From the NCBI RefSeq assembly GCF_020091405.1, contig NZ_CP081903.1, forward strand, positions 6,014,501 through 6,078,500: a DNA stretch of 64,000 bases. The letters run 5' to 3'. A model generated the notes under the pieces. That model searched no databases, was not told the DNA's origin, and worked only from the letters and a program-made list of their open reading frames with translations. The translations under genes were made by a program, and so were the position numbers. The DNA comes from Bacteroides cellulosilyticus (GTDB taxonomy: Bacteria; Bacteroidota; Bacteroidia; Bacteroidales; Bacteroidaceae). Of the stretch, positions 16,828 to 24,751 are shown one piece after another. Numbering within the stretch: the first letter of the stretch is position 1; each line of letters opens with the position of its first letter.

Positions 16828-18396
16828 TCAATGAACCATCTCTATCTTCCAATCCCCCAGCGTCCTCCGCTCACTATCGAAATTAATCCCGACCTTGACC
16901 ACCGGCAGACCGCACAGCGCAAAACGTTCGGGATAATTCTTCAGATTAATCTGATCCATGGCGGCATCGGCCGTTTTGTCCAGCTTCAGCTCTATCACGT
17001 AGAGAGCGGACAAACTACGCATCACCACATCCACACGACCGCGCGGAGTGCGCACTTCCACATCCACATACATACCCAGCAGACTGAAAATTGTGTAAAG
17101 CAACGATTGGTAATGGCCTTCATAATCGGTATTGTCACAATAAGGAATCGTAGAAAGGAAAGTCTGCAACAAGCGCAGTCCATCATCCAATCTCTTTTCA
17201 TAGATAGCCTCGTACAGCAGAGCCACCGTGGTAAGCCCATCCATAGTATATTGATGCAGATAACCGGGCAACAAACTCTTCATCAAACCCAGGCGCACTT
17301 CTTTATTGGGGATATCCAGCAGATAAAGATTCGTAATGGGAGAGTAATCCTTTATCGTGATATAACCGCTTTGATAAAGCAACGGAGTGATATTCGTTAT
17401 CCGCTCGGTAGGCGCATCAAAAGATTCAGCCAGCGCTTTCCGGTCTCCAATCTGTTGAGGAATTACATGATATTTATTCAACATCTCTATCAGATAGGTA
17501 GGTGTGCCACTACCGAACCAATAAGAATTCATCTTGCCATCGGCAAAAGCGTTCAACAAGCTGAAAGGATTGTATATGTCGGGCGACGGCCAGGTGAAAT
17601 GATAGCCGTCATAATTATCTTTCAATTTGGCAAGAACCTCGTCACGGGTCAATCCCATACGTGTCGCCAGTATATCCACGTCATTATCCATCTGCGTCAG
17701 CATTTCTTCTTCACTGATACCGCAGATGGCCGCATACGGTCCATCCATACTGATGTTCTTGATATTATTCAATTCACTAAAGATGCTCAGTTGGGAAAAC
17801 TTTGTGATGCCGGTGAGGAACACAAAACGCAGATAAGGATCGCAAGCTTTCAACGGACTATAGAAATTGCGCATCACATCCCGAAGCACAGGCAAATTCT
17901 TTTCTTCATGGACAACGTCAAGAAGAGGGGCGTCGTATTCATCAATGAGGACAACAACCTGGCGGCCGGTTTGATGGTAAATACGACGGATAAGTCCGGA
18001 AAAACGATCATTCAAGGTCACTTCCTCATTCACTTTACCGTACGTTTCTTCATATCTGTACAATTGAACGCTTAGCATTTGTTCCAAACGTTCCTTATCC
18101 ACATGCTTTGCCATGCTCATGTCAAAATGAAGCACCGGATGCCGACTCCATTCCGTCTCCATCTTATCGATGGCAAGACCTTCGAACAACTCCTTCCGAC
18201 CTTCAAAATAAGCATGCAACGTGCTGGTAAGCAAACTTTTCCCAAAACGACGAGGGCGGCTCAGAAACACATACTTAGAATCGAAATGTGTCATTCGATA
18301 AACGTATTCCGTCTTATCTATATACAAATAGTTCTTTCCACGGATTTCCGAGAAAGTCTGTATCCCTATCGGATAAAGTCGTCTTTGCTGTTCCAT
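16828..18396 (-). CDS. AAA-ATPase-like protein with C-terminal PD-(D/E)XK nuclease-like domain
   Basis: The 522-residue protein belongs to the AAA-ATPase_like/DUF1703 family, which is abundant in Bacteroides and usually multicopy. The N-terminal part contains the Walker A-like SRPRRFGKSLL near residue 48 and Walker B VVLIDEYDAP near residue 145, followed by FLTGITKFSQLS. The C-terminus has the nuclease-fold pattern RGRVDVVMR, then YVIELKLD. Its biological role is not established, and a mobile-element or defence connection has been suggested for the family. It has its own -7 box upstream. GC is higher than in the adjacent capsule genes. Confidence 0.85.
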   Translation of the reverse strand: MEQQRRLYPIGIQTFSEIRGKNYLYIDKTEYVYRMTHFDSKYVFLSRPRRFGKSLLTSTLHAYFEGRKELFEGLAIDKMETEWSRHPVLHFDMSMAKHVDKERLEQMLSVQLYRYEETYGKVNEEVTLNDRFSGLIRRIYHQTGRQVVVLIDEYDAPLLDVVHEEKNLPVLRDVMRNFYSPLKACDPYLRFVFLTGITKFSQLSIFSELNNIKNISMDGPYAAICGISEEEMLTQMDNDVDILATRMGLTRDEVLAKLKDNYDGYHFTWPSPDIYNPFSLLNAFADGKMNSYWFGSGTPTYLIEMLNKYHVIPQQIGDRKALAESFDAPTERITNITPLLYQSGYITIKDYSPITNLYLLDIPNKEVRLGLMKSLLPGYLHQYTMDGLTTVALLYEAIYEKRLDDGLRLLQTFLSTIPYCDNTDYEGHYQSLLYTIFSLLGMYVDVEVRTPRGRVDVVMRSLSALYVIELKLDKTADAAMDQINLKNYPERFALCGLPVVKVGINFDSERRTLGDWKIEMVH

Positions 18397-18445
18397 ATCT
18401 TTCAGTTTACTTCGAAATCATCTTCAGCTCCCTTCGCTTAGATTA

Positions 18446-18453
18446 CAAAGTTA
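18446..18453 (-). promoter_or_regulatory. Candidate -7 box facing the ATPase gene and rmlC operon
   Basis: On the minus strand TAACTTTG matches TAnnTTTG, 50 bases before the ATPase start codon. The -33 region is weak (TTTA, short spacing). It is the nearest plausible promoter for the capsule half 16664-1578. Confidence 0.4.
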
Positions 18454-18463
18454 CGATAAAATT

Positions 18464-18577
18464 TCATCTAAACCATGCGTCCAACAGGTATTTTTCCATA
18501 GCATAGCGACATTCAGTACACCGCTCCTCATCCGTATTCTCACGCAAATAGTGAAAGATCCGAATGTAATAGCTCAT
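18464..18577 (-). CDS. Small 37-residue ORF overlapping the HTH gene (possible frameshifted C-terminus)
   Basis: The ATG (18575-18577) overlaps the stop of the HTH gene as ATGA. The product begins MSYYIRIFHYLREN and contains a CTEC pair and LLDAWFR at its end. Its helical, charged composition looks like the continuation of a small HTH regulator. Two readings are possible: a coupled second cistron, or a one-base frameshift that splits an original protein of about 87 residues. I cannot decide between them without homologues. Confidence 0.45.
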   Translation of the reverse strand: MSYYIRIFHYLRENTDEERCTECRYAMEKYLLDAWFR

Positions 18578-18726
18578 GCTAACGTCTCTCCAATTATCAC
18601 CTGATAATACGTGCGATTACTGATTCCACAGCTCTCACACAATTCTTTTACCGGAATTCCGGAAACTTCACGGAGAAAAGCAATGCTATCTCCCAAAGCC
18701 TTGTAAGTATAAGCTACTTTTTTCAT
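18574..18726 (-). CDS. Small helix-turn-helix protein
   Basis: This is a 50-residue product from the ATG at 18724-18726 (a longer GTG start at 18759 is less likely). The segment GIPVKELCESCGISNRTYYQVI has the spacing of an XRE-type helix-turn-helix. It is short for a complete regulator, and the next ORF, overlapping by four bases, may hold the rest. It is transcribed divergently from the primase module, with two palindromes in the shared upstream region, so it may control that module. This is inference from arrangement. Confidence 0.55.
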   Translation of the reverse strand: MKKVAYTYKALGDSIAFLREVSGIPVKELCESCGISNRTYYQVIIGETLA

Positions 18727-18744
18727 ATTCTTCTTTAAAATAAT

Positions 18745-18780
18745 GTTAATATTTAACACGGATTACCAACATGATGGTAA
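18745..18780. promoter_or_regulatory. Palindromes in divergent intergenic region (candidate operators)
   Basis: GTTAA-TAT-TTAAC (18745-18757) and TTACCA-N6-TGGTAA (18763-18780) are perfect dyads. They lie between the divergent HTH gene and the primase module. Position and symmetry suit binding by the HTH protein. Confidence 0.4.
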
Positions 18781-18835
18781 CACCGCTATTTTCTTTCTCC
18801 ATAACTTCACCGCAAATTCTTAAAACAAACAAGCA

Positions 18836-19798
18836 ATGAAACCACTCAAACCAACCCTCTCCATAGCGGAACTGCAAAAGACAATCGGCCTCTGGAAAAG
18901 TCGCAAGATTACGGATTCGGTCATCCCAAAACTCTTGAACCTGTACCTCGGACTGACACCTTACATGAATGAAGGAAAGGCCTATCCGGTGGAGAACTTC
19001 TACGAGATCAGTATAGCGCTGGCATTCAAGAACGCCAAGTTTCTCACGGAAGCCGTCAAACGATGCGGCTCATTCGGGATAATGCCCGAAAAAAACGCAT
19101 ATGGGATGAAATTATTTTACTCCCCACTCTGGGTGGGGAAGATTTCACAGGAAGAATTACCGGACGAATTTCCGGAAACTTATCCGGTAGATGATATATA
19201 TAATATTAATAATACTAAAGGGAGTTCTTCTGACGAAAAAGCTTCGCCTGAAGGCGACATACCTTTAGAGGATAATTCTTCTAAAAAAAATATTGTTACA
19301 CCGGAATCTTTAGCTGCCGCTAAAGAGTTTTTTCATCTTATCAATAAGGATTCCACGCAGAAAGCACAGATACTAACGCCACTCATCAATTGGTTCCAAC
19401 TGCACGAAGGACTCACACGCAAACACGCATGTGAGAATCTCATTTATCTGGTCAATGAACTACTAATTCCTTATTTTGCTTCGCAAGCACGATTCATGAA
19501 ATCCAATCACACCGGACGGCTATGCTGGTTGAGCAATCTGTTGAAATCAGCCCACGGACAACATCTGTTAAACGACGCTGCAAGAACAAACAGAGAGAAA
19601 CGAAAACAAGCAGTTCATGAAATAAGAAGTAATCAACGCAGCAATCACCCTCTCAACGAATTCGAATGGACAGATCCCGAATCCGAAATGCGATTCTACG
19701 ACGATGAGATGGAAGGAACAGTGAATATACCCGAGGATGCACCACCAAGACCATCAGCAGAAGCGACATGGAATGTGTTAAGCAACAAATGGGTATAA
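18836..19798 (+). CDS. Conserved Bacteroides replication-module protein
   Basis: The 320-residue soluble protein is the first gene of the plus-strand module and lies 39 bp before the primase-helicase gene. The N-terminal 115 residues are compact and helical and end with a predicted strand-rich FYSPLWVGKIS. A low-complexity, AT-rich acidic linker follows at about 120-155 (runs of Asn, Ser, Glu). The C-terminal part is helical, with many basic residues and an acidic tail. Proteins of this architecture regularly precede DnaB/TOPRIM-type primase-helicases in Bacteroides, and I suspect a replication-initiator or loader role. I recognise the context more than the domain. Confidence 0.65.
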   Translation: MKPLKPTLSIAELQKTIGLWKSRKITDSVIPKLLNLYLGLTPYMNEGKAYPVENFYEISIALAFKNAKFLTEAVKRCGSFGIMPEKNAYGMKLFYSPLWVGKISQEELPDEFPETYPVDDIYNINNTKGSSSDEKASPEGDIPLEDNSSKKNIVTPESLAAAKEFFHLINKDSTQKAQILTPLINWFQLHEGLTRKHACENLIYLVNELLIPYFASQARFMKSNHTGRLCWLSNLLKSAHGQHLLNDAARTNREKRKQAVHEIRSNQRSNHPLNEFEWTDPESEMRFYDDEMEGTVNIPEDAPPRPSAEATWNVLSNKWV

Positions 19799-19837
19799 AA
19801 CTCTCCCATAAACCATAATTTATAATTCATAAATCCA

Positions 19838-21844
19838 ATGAAACCATTTTATTATCTATGTGACTTTCCCGAACGTAAGAATGCAGGAAAGAACTTCGTA
19901 ACAGAGTGCCCTAAATGCGGCAAAAAACATCTTTATATTTCCAAAACGACAGGAGCTTTTCACTGCTTCTCCAGCGGTTGCGACTTCAAAGGGAAGCTCA
20001 AAGACTTCTGGGAAGAAAGGCCGAGCTATAATTCGTCATTTACCGGAACAGCCGGTGATAAATTTATGGGTACACATTACCCTACCCACAATATCCGCCA
20101 GGAAAGAGAATCGGGAAACGGCAGTGGAAAAGCCACATCCGAAGTACCTATGATTCCCGAAGATTACAAAAAATTACCTCCCGAAGTATTCTCCAAAATC
20201 AAACCTCTGACAGATGATCCCGAGACTAAGGACCAGAATCAACTCGCTGCCCGACGCTATCTTGCAGATCAAGGCATCTCACTGAAAACGGCTATTGAAG
20301 CCCATATCGGCTGTCTCATGCATCGCTGCTACGGCAAGGATGAAGCCAACAAGAGCACCGGAACCATGCATCATTGCATAGCCTACGTCAACTTTCTGAA
20401 CGGACAGCCCATAAATGTCAAATATCGCTCGTGCGATCCCTCAACTATCAAGGCCACAGATGAAGGAGAAACAACCGGCAGGGAAAAAGCTGCCGGATAT
20501 ACCAAATTCTGGAGCCAGGATTCACCAACCACACCTTGCCCACCTTACCACATCGACTGCATCAATCCCCTGAAGGTAGCCGAGGAAACCATCCTCCGAC
20601 TCATCATCACCGAAGGTGAAAAAGATGTGCTTACACTCAAAGAAGCAGGCTATCATTACGTTATTAGCGTACCCAACGGAGCGGCAAGCGATCTCTCTAA
20701 AAGTTTCGAAGCCTTCGAACCCTGGATAGACCAAGTGAGGGATATCGTGATCTGCGGAGACATCGACCTACCGGGAAGAACCCTGGTGAAGCATCTCACC
20801 GACTACTTCGGAGAGCGTTGCCTACTCACCACACTACCCGGCGACTGCAAGGACATTTCCGACGTACTCGCCACATACGGCATCGAAGTCGTACACGAAA
20901 TCATCGAATCCGCCCGACCGCAACACACAGCGGACATCGTCACCGTAAGCGAACGTGCAAACGGGATTCTGAACGTGCTGCACGGAGAATACGACCACGG
21001 ATACGACGTAGGTTACGGCCCCTTGACCGACCATGTATTCCACCCCACCGACCAGGGAGGCCTGATTATCGAGACCGGAGTACCCAACAGCGGAAAGACC
21101 GATTTTCTGAACGACCTCACGTGCCGGCTCATGGCCAAGACCGGACGCTATGTATGTTACCTCTCTTTCGAAGTGCCCGACAAAGACAAGCATATCGCCC
21201 ATCTCGTGCAGCTCATGCTGGGAAAAGTGAACACTGTAAATTATACCCAAGAACAGTTGAAACCTATTGTCAGTTTCCTGGATAGCCACATGGTGCACCT
21301 CGACTTGCATGAAGTATCCCCCACTCCCAACAATATCATCGCGAGAGCGGACATGGTGCGGCGCACCCTTCCACTGAAATATCTCATTATCGATCCATAC
21401 CTCTTCATGGAGGTGGAAACCAACCGGTACAACACCGAAACCCAAGCCATAAAAGCCATGCTGACGCAGATGCAGGCATGGGGCAGAACCAACAATATAT
21501 GGGTCATCATCGTAGCCCATCCGCGCAAACTCACCAAACTCAACGGGAAGAACGAGCTGGAAGAGATTGACATGTATACCATAGCAGGCAGTGCCAACTG
21601 GGCCAATCTGGCCGATTTCATATTTTCCATATCCCGCATCAACCGGCAGGACAGCAACTATACCCGACTCGACATGCTGAAGGTGCGCGACCAAGACCTG
21701 TGCCAGACAGGAAGCGTCCTATATGTCCGACAAGCCTGCGGACGTTACGACGAACGGGAGTCCGAAGAGCAAGTAATAGCGGAAGCACAAGGCAAAGTCA
21801 TGAGTAGGGATCATTCACCTTGGATCAGGCTCATCGAAAGTTGA
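19838..21844 (+). CDS. Primase-helicase with zinc finger, TOPRIM and RecA-like domains
   Basis: This 668-residue protein looks like a T7 gp4/Twinkle-type bifunctional enzyme. Residues 20-50 hold a zinc ribbon (CPKCGKKH ... FHCFSSGCDF). The middle has a TOPRIM domain with IITEGEKDVLTL and the acidic IVICGDIDLPG. The C-terminal half is RecA/DnaB-like, with Walker A GVPNSGKTDFL, Walker B YLIIDPYLFME and a downstream IIVAHPRKL segment. Such proteins prime and unwind DNA in phages and plasmids. Its presence without an integrase or capsid genes suggests a domesticated or remnant element. GC is higher than in the flanking capsule genes. Confidence 0.85.
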   Translation: MKPFYYLCDFPERKNAGKNFVTECPKCGKKHLYISKTTGAFHCFSSGCDFKGKLKDFWEERPSYNSSFTGTAGDKFMGTHYPTHNIRQERESGNGSGKATSEVPMIPEDYKKLPPEVFSKIKPLTDDPETKDQNQLAARRYLADQGISLKTAIEAHIGCLMHRCYGKDEANKSTGTMHHCIAYVNFLNGQPINVKYRSCDPSTIKATDEGETTGREKAAGYTKFWSQDSPTTPCPPYHIDCINPLKVAEETILRLIITEGEKDVLTLKEAGYHYVISVPNGAASDLSKSFEAFEPWIDQVRDIVICGDIDLPGRTLVKHLTDYFGERCLLTTLPGDCKDISDVLATYGIEVVHEIIESARPQHTADIVTVSERANGILNVLHGEYDHGYDVGYGPLTDHVFHPTDQGGLIIETGVPNSGKTDFLNDLTCRLMAKTGRYVCYLSFEVPDKDKHIAHLVQLMLGKVNTVNYTQEQLKPIVSFLDSHMVHLDLHEVSPTPNNIIARADMVRRTLPLKYLIIDPYLFMEVETNRYNTETQAIKAMLTQMQAWGRTNNIWVIIVAHPRKLTKLNGKNELEEIDMYTIAGSANWANLADFIFSISRINRQDSNYTRLDMLKVRDQDLCQTGSVLYVRQACGRYDERESEEQVIAEAQGKVMSRDHSPWIRLIES

Positions 21845-21852
21845 GGGGAATA

Positions 21853-21934
21853 ACACTTGCGGTTGCGTCGGGCTATGCTTGTGCAAGTGTATGCTTACAC
21901 AGCCGCAAGCGTCAGGCTTTGCAGCCGCAAGTGT
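21853..21934. repeat. GCAAG-rich inverted repeats after the primase gene
   Basis: ACACTTGCGG (21853-21862) is matched by CCGCAAGTGT (21925-21934), and further copies of GCCGCAAGCGT and TTGTGCAAGTGT lie inside. The stretch can fold into a branched hairpin directly after the primase stop. It could be an mRNA 3' end or a replication-related structure. Confidence 0.4.
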
Positions 21935-21976
21935 CAAACATCACAAGTGCCACTTTCAAATCTTCCCTCTCAAGCC

Positions 21977-22234
21977 TTAAGGTCTCCCTATATACTCAAA
22001 AATCAGTTCCACCTGCTTGCTGGTAAAAATCTGTTGAGCAGAACGGTAGCCCGTATCCAGCAAAGCCTGATACAGAAGCACGTTCCCGCGCAACCAGCGC
22101 GAAAGGCGGTTAAGAGCCGAACGCTCCCCGATTTCAGGCGCGTATGCACGCGCTAACTCACTTTTGGAATAAGGACGGACAGGCCATTCTTCTACGGGTA
22201 CATCCGTATCATGACTACATGTAATTTTCTTCAT
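21977..22234 (-). CDS. DUF4248 domain protein
   Basis: This is an 85-residue protein on the opposite strand to the surrounding module. It matches the Bacteroidales DUF4248 pattern: PYSKSELARAYAPEI, then ALNRLSRWLRGN, a GYRSAQQIFTSKQ segment, and VELIFEYIGRP at the C-terminus. The fold is predicted helical and small, and the function is unknown. DUF4248 genes are repeatedly found between primase-like and HU-like genes in Bacteroides accessory modules, and here the position is the same. A DNA-binding or partner role for the module is plausible but unproven. Confidence 0.75.
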   Translation of the reverse strand: MKKITCSHDTDVPVEEWPVRPYSKSELARAYAPEIGERSALNRLSRWLRGNVLLYQALLDTGYRSAQQIFTSKQVELIFEYIGRP

Positions 22235-22358
22235 TTTACGATAACTTTTAGAGTACTGTTTATGCTATAAAGGTACAAAAAAGTCATCGGATATCACCTA
22301 TTCCGAAACAGGTTTATCAAGTGTCAATGTCACTCATTTTCACAGGTCCGGGAGGTTG

Positions 22359-22366
22359 TATCTTTG
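22359..22366 (+). promoter_or_regulatory. -7 box upstream of the HU-like gene
   Basis: TATCTTTG matches TAnnTTTG about 98 bases before the HU-like start codon. A TTT-rich -33 lies about 18 bases further upstream. The HU, smalltalk and amidase genes would then form a unit separate from the primase gene. Confidence 0.5.
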
Positions 22367-22463
22367 TATTGCTCACCACGGAGGACGCAGAGTTTCACAG
22401 AGCCGACCGAGCCTTTCCGCGAGAGCTTAATTATTTAATTATTAACTATTTAATTTATTAACC

Positions 22464-23003
22464 ATGGGATTGAATTACAGTATCGCAATGCTCAAAAATC
22501 CGCAAAACCAGGATGAGAGCGCAAAGGCGTATGCCAAGTCACAAATCACAGGGGAACTGTCCCTGAAAGAACTGAGCCGCCGTGTAGCCGCGCAGACCAC
22601 CGCCAGTCGTGCCGACGTCACCGCGGTTATCATCGCTACCGTGGAAAACATGATTGACGGCCTGCGTGCAGGCGAACAAGTAGACTTCGGAGATCTGGGA
22701 AAATTTCGTCTTCAAATTACTAGCCGGGGTGCAGAAACCGCGGAAAAATTTACGGCTACCAACATCACCGGAGTTAATATCCAATTCATTCCGGGCGAAG
22801 ATTTGAAAACCATATTCTCGGGTCTTGAGTTTTCACTCGTACCTACCCGTGCTGCCACGCGTCTGCTGCTCAAAGCTCAAAAGGCAGGACAGACGACAGT
22901 GGACTTTTCAAAAACGCCCTCTTCCGATGGAAATTCCGGCAGTAAACCGGATGACGGTGGCAACACCGGTGGCGGAGGACTGGATGAAAACCCGCTGGGA
23001 TAG
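22464..23003 (+). CDS. HU-like DNA-binding protein
   Basis: The 179-residue protein is of the Bacteroidetes HU-related type. The N-terminal 120 residues hold the HU core: an ELSRRVAAQTTASRADVTAVI helix pair, the strand GEQVDFGDLGKFRLQI, and the arm region around ITGVNIQFIPG. The C-terminal 30 residues are glycine/serine/aspartate-rich and disordered. Such proteins bind DNA non-specifically or at bent sites, and this subgroup clusters with amidase and smalltalk genes in many Bacteroides modules. It follows a good -7 box. Confidence 0.85.
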   Translation: MGLNYSIAMLKNPQNQDESAKAYAKSQITGELSLKELSRRVAAQTTASRADVTAVIIATVENMIDGLRAGEQVDFGDLGKFRLQITSRGAETAEKFTATNITGVNIQFIPGEDLKTIFSGLEFSLVPTRAATRLLLKAQKAGQTTVDFSKTPSSDGNSGSKPDDGGNTGGGGLDENPLG

Positions 23004-23103
23004 AATTTAAAAGCGTAGCCTTCAGAAATTAACAATGAAAGGCTGCGCAGATTCCAATTACTAATTATTTATTACTAATAGCTAATTACTAAATTACAGT
23101 TAC

Positions 23104-23217
23104 ATGGAAAAAAAATCAAATTCAACCTGGAGTGTAATCATCAAAGTTGTAATTGCCGTAGCGTCCGCATTGGCAGGCATATTCGGACTGAATGCCTGCA
23201 TGGGCTTAGGAGCATGA
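23104..23217 (+). CDS. 'Smalltalk' family membrane microprotein
   Basis: This 37-residue product starts MEKKSNSTWSVIIKVVI and has one hydrophobic helix (about residues 9-29) followed by a cysteine near the end (NACMG). This matches the Bacteroidales 'smalltalk' family of tiny proteins found upstream of amidase genes. Its stop codon overlaps the amidase ATG as ATGA, so the two are probably translated together. Function is unknown. The pairing of one small membrane helix with a peptidoglycan amidase resembles a holin-endolysin pair. Confidence 0.75.
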   Translation: MEKKSNSTWSVIIKVVIAVASALAGIFGLNACMGLGA

Positions 23218-23660
23218 CGACGGGCAGTTTCTATCAGAACTATCGGGAGGTACGCCTCCTGGTAGTTCATTGCTCAGCAACACGATGCGACAGAAACTTC
23301 TCAGTAGAAGCTTTGCATCGATGCCACTTGGCAAAAGGGTTTGCAAGTATCGGTTATCATTTCTACATCACACGTAATGGACAGGTACACATTTGTCGTC
23401 CGGTTCACCAGATCGGGGCACACGCCACGAGCTGGAATGATAAAAGTATTGGCATCTGCTATGAAGGCGGACTCAACGAGGACGGTCAAACGGCTGATAC
23501 GAGAACGTATGCACAAAAATGTTCACTCCTGGATCTATTAAGGCAGCTAAAAGCGGATTATCCAAAAGCAAAGATATTAGGACATTATCAGCTCAGTAAA
23601 TCAGTGCATAAGGCGTGTCCCTGCTTTGACGCAAAACAGGAATATCAGGAACTCTTCTAA
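23214..23660 (+). CDS. N-acetylmuramoyl-L-alanine amidase (Amidase_2 family)
   Basis: This 148-residue single-domain amidase would cleave the bond between MurNAc and L-alanine in peptidoglycan. The zinc ligands appear as the histidine of LLVVHCSATRC, the histidine near HATSWN or GYHFYI, and HKACPCFD near the C-terminus. The substrate-binding middle has IGYHFYITRNGQVHICRPV and SIGICYEGGLN. There is no signal peptide, so export would need help, perhaps from the overlapping smalltalk membrane protein. Its stop codon overlaps that of the convergent gene at 23657 within a perfect hairpin. Confidence 0.87.
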   Translation: MTTGSFYQNYREVRLLVVHCSATRCDRNFSVEALHRCHLAKGFASIGYHFYITRNGQVHICRPVHQIGAHATSWNDKSIGICYEGGLNEDGQTADTRTYAQKCSLLDLLRQLKADYPKAKILGHYQLSKSVHKACPCFDAKQEYQELF

Positions 23661-23671
23661 TCAAGAGTTCC
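23648..23671. terminator. Perfect hairpin over two overlapping convergent stop codons
   Basis: GGAACTCTT-CTAATC-AAGAGTTCC is a 9-bp inverted repeat with a 6-base loop. The loop holds the TAA of the amidase gene (plus) and the TAG of the SGNH-like gene (minus). It may end transcription from both sides, although neither side has a T-run. Confidence 0.5.
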
Positions 23672-24745
23672 AATCCGCTTTATATCTTCAAGAACTTGAT
23701 GAGTAAAAGCTTTTCTCCCTTTGAGATTCATAAAAAGAGCGTTGAAATAATATTCGTGCCTAGTGAAACGATTATCGTACGTATAATCAAGACAAGGTAT
23801 CCCCATCTGCTCGAATATACGAATAAAAGACGTAATATAAGTTTCGTATGCCCGCGGCGTGAAGTAAGCACAAAGGGCGGCAGACATAGGCAATGACACT
23901 ATGACGGGCTTGTAGCCTCTTTCTCGCAAAAATTCTATCATATTGCACATCATCAAAACAGACACATCCCTACCTTCCTGCAACTCCTTTGTTAAAGGTG
24001 CATCCAAACTTTGGATATTAAACTCCGGCTTCCAACACTTCTCTATCCAGCAACGCGCATCCTCCTCCATTTCAATCGCCTGCATAGGCTGTCCTGAAAT
24101 ATCCAATCGACGATCAGGATCAATATCTTTTACCAGATAACGTAAAGCACTAAAATTGTAAAGCAACGGATATTGCATATAACTACATAAATCTTTAAAC
24201 TTGGGATGATACTTAATCTGCAAACCATCAAGAATGGACGCAAACTTTGCAAGATAACGCTTACTTGACGGATATCGGTTTAAATATCCACTGACCGACG
24301 AGAAAGCCACAATAGGTAGAATGACCGTGGCACCTTGCTTCATAAAGCTATGATAGAAGCGTAACACTTCCAAGTCCATATCAAGTCCCTGAGTTCCCGA
24401 TGACCAATTCTGCCCTCTGATATCCTCGTAGAAGAATGCGAACCGGGCAGGATTGCTTCCAACATTAACCACTTCATAATTACGTTGCAAGTTGCTACGA
24501 TAGCCGTTATTACTTACAAATTGTTTGGATAAAGCCATATTATTCTTCCACCAATTCGTTTTTTTGACAAGCTTATTGAGCACAATAAAAAACATGATCA
24601 CACAAAAGACTATAAAAACTGTTATGGCGCAAACAAATCCCCAAAAAGAACTCAGATAACATATTACCACATAGCATATCAATGCTAACATCACCACCAC
24701 TCTATGACGGCTGGCCTTTACTAATAACTTCAAAAAAATAGTCAT
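23657..24745 (-). CDS. Membrane-anchored SGNH-like protein
   Basis: The 362-residue protein has two N-terminal membrane segments (about 15-65) and then a large domain. This starts VVNVGSNPARFAFFY, with a serine in a GSN context typical of SGNH/DltD-like hydrolases and acyltransferases, followed by PIVAFSSVSGY. A block near the end, KPVIVSLPMSAALCAYF, could supply the rest of the fold. It is the last gene of the upxY-led operon, just after an aldo/keto reductase gene. It may transfer or remove an acyl group on the capsule glycan. I am unsure of the family. Confidence 0.5.
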   Translation of the reverse strand: MTIFLKLLVKASRHRVVVMLALICYVVICYLSSFWGFVCAITVFIVFCVIMFFIVLNKLVKKTNWWKNNMALSKQFVSNNGYRSNLQRNYEVVNVGSNPARFAFFYEDIRGQNWSSGTQGLDMDLEVLRFYHSFMKQGATVILPIVAFSSVSGYLNRYPSSKRYLAKFASILDGLQIKYHPKFKDLCSYMQYPLLYNFSALRYLVKDIDPDRRLDISGQPMQAIEMEEDARCWIEKCWKPEFNIQSLDAPLTKELQEGRDVSVLMMCNMIEFLRERGYKPVIVSLPMSAALCAYFTPRAYETYITSFIRIFEQMGIPCLDYTYDNRFTRHEYYFNALFMNLKGRKAFTHQVLEDIKRIGTLD

Positions 24746-24751
24746 ATATAA

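Noticed and set aside
16831..18075. A 414-codon open frame antisense to the ATPase gene
   Set aside because: It is a shadow of the real gene on the other strand: composition is His/Gln/Ile-rich, no domain is visible, and the minus-strand frame has clear ATPase motifs.
20834..21694. Long antisense open frame (286 codons) within the primase-helicase gene
   Set aside because: The plus-strand frame carries Walker and TOPRIM motifs, and the antisense frame has none and is explained by codon bias.
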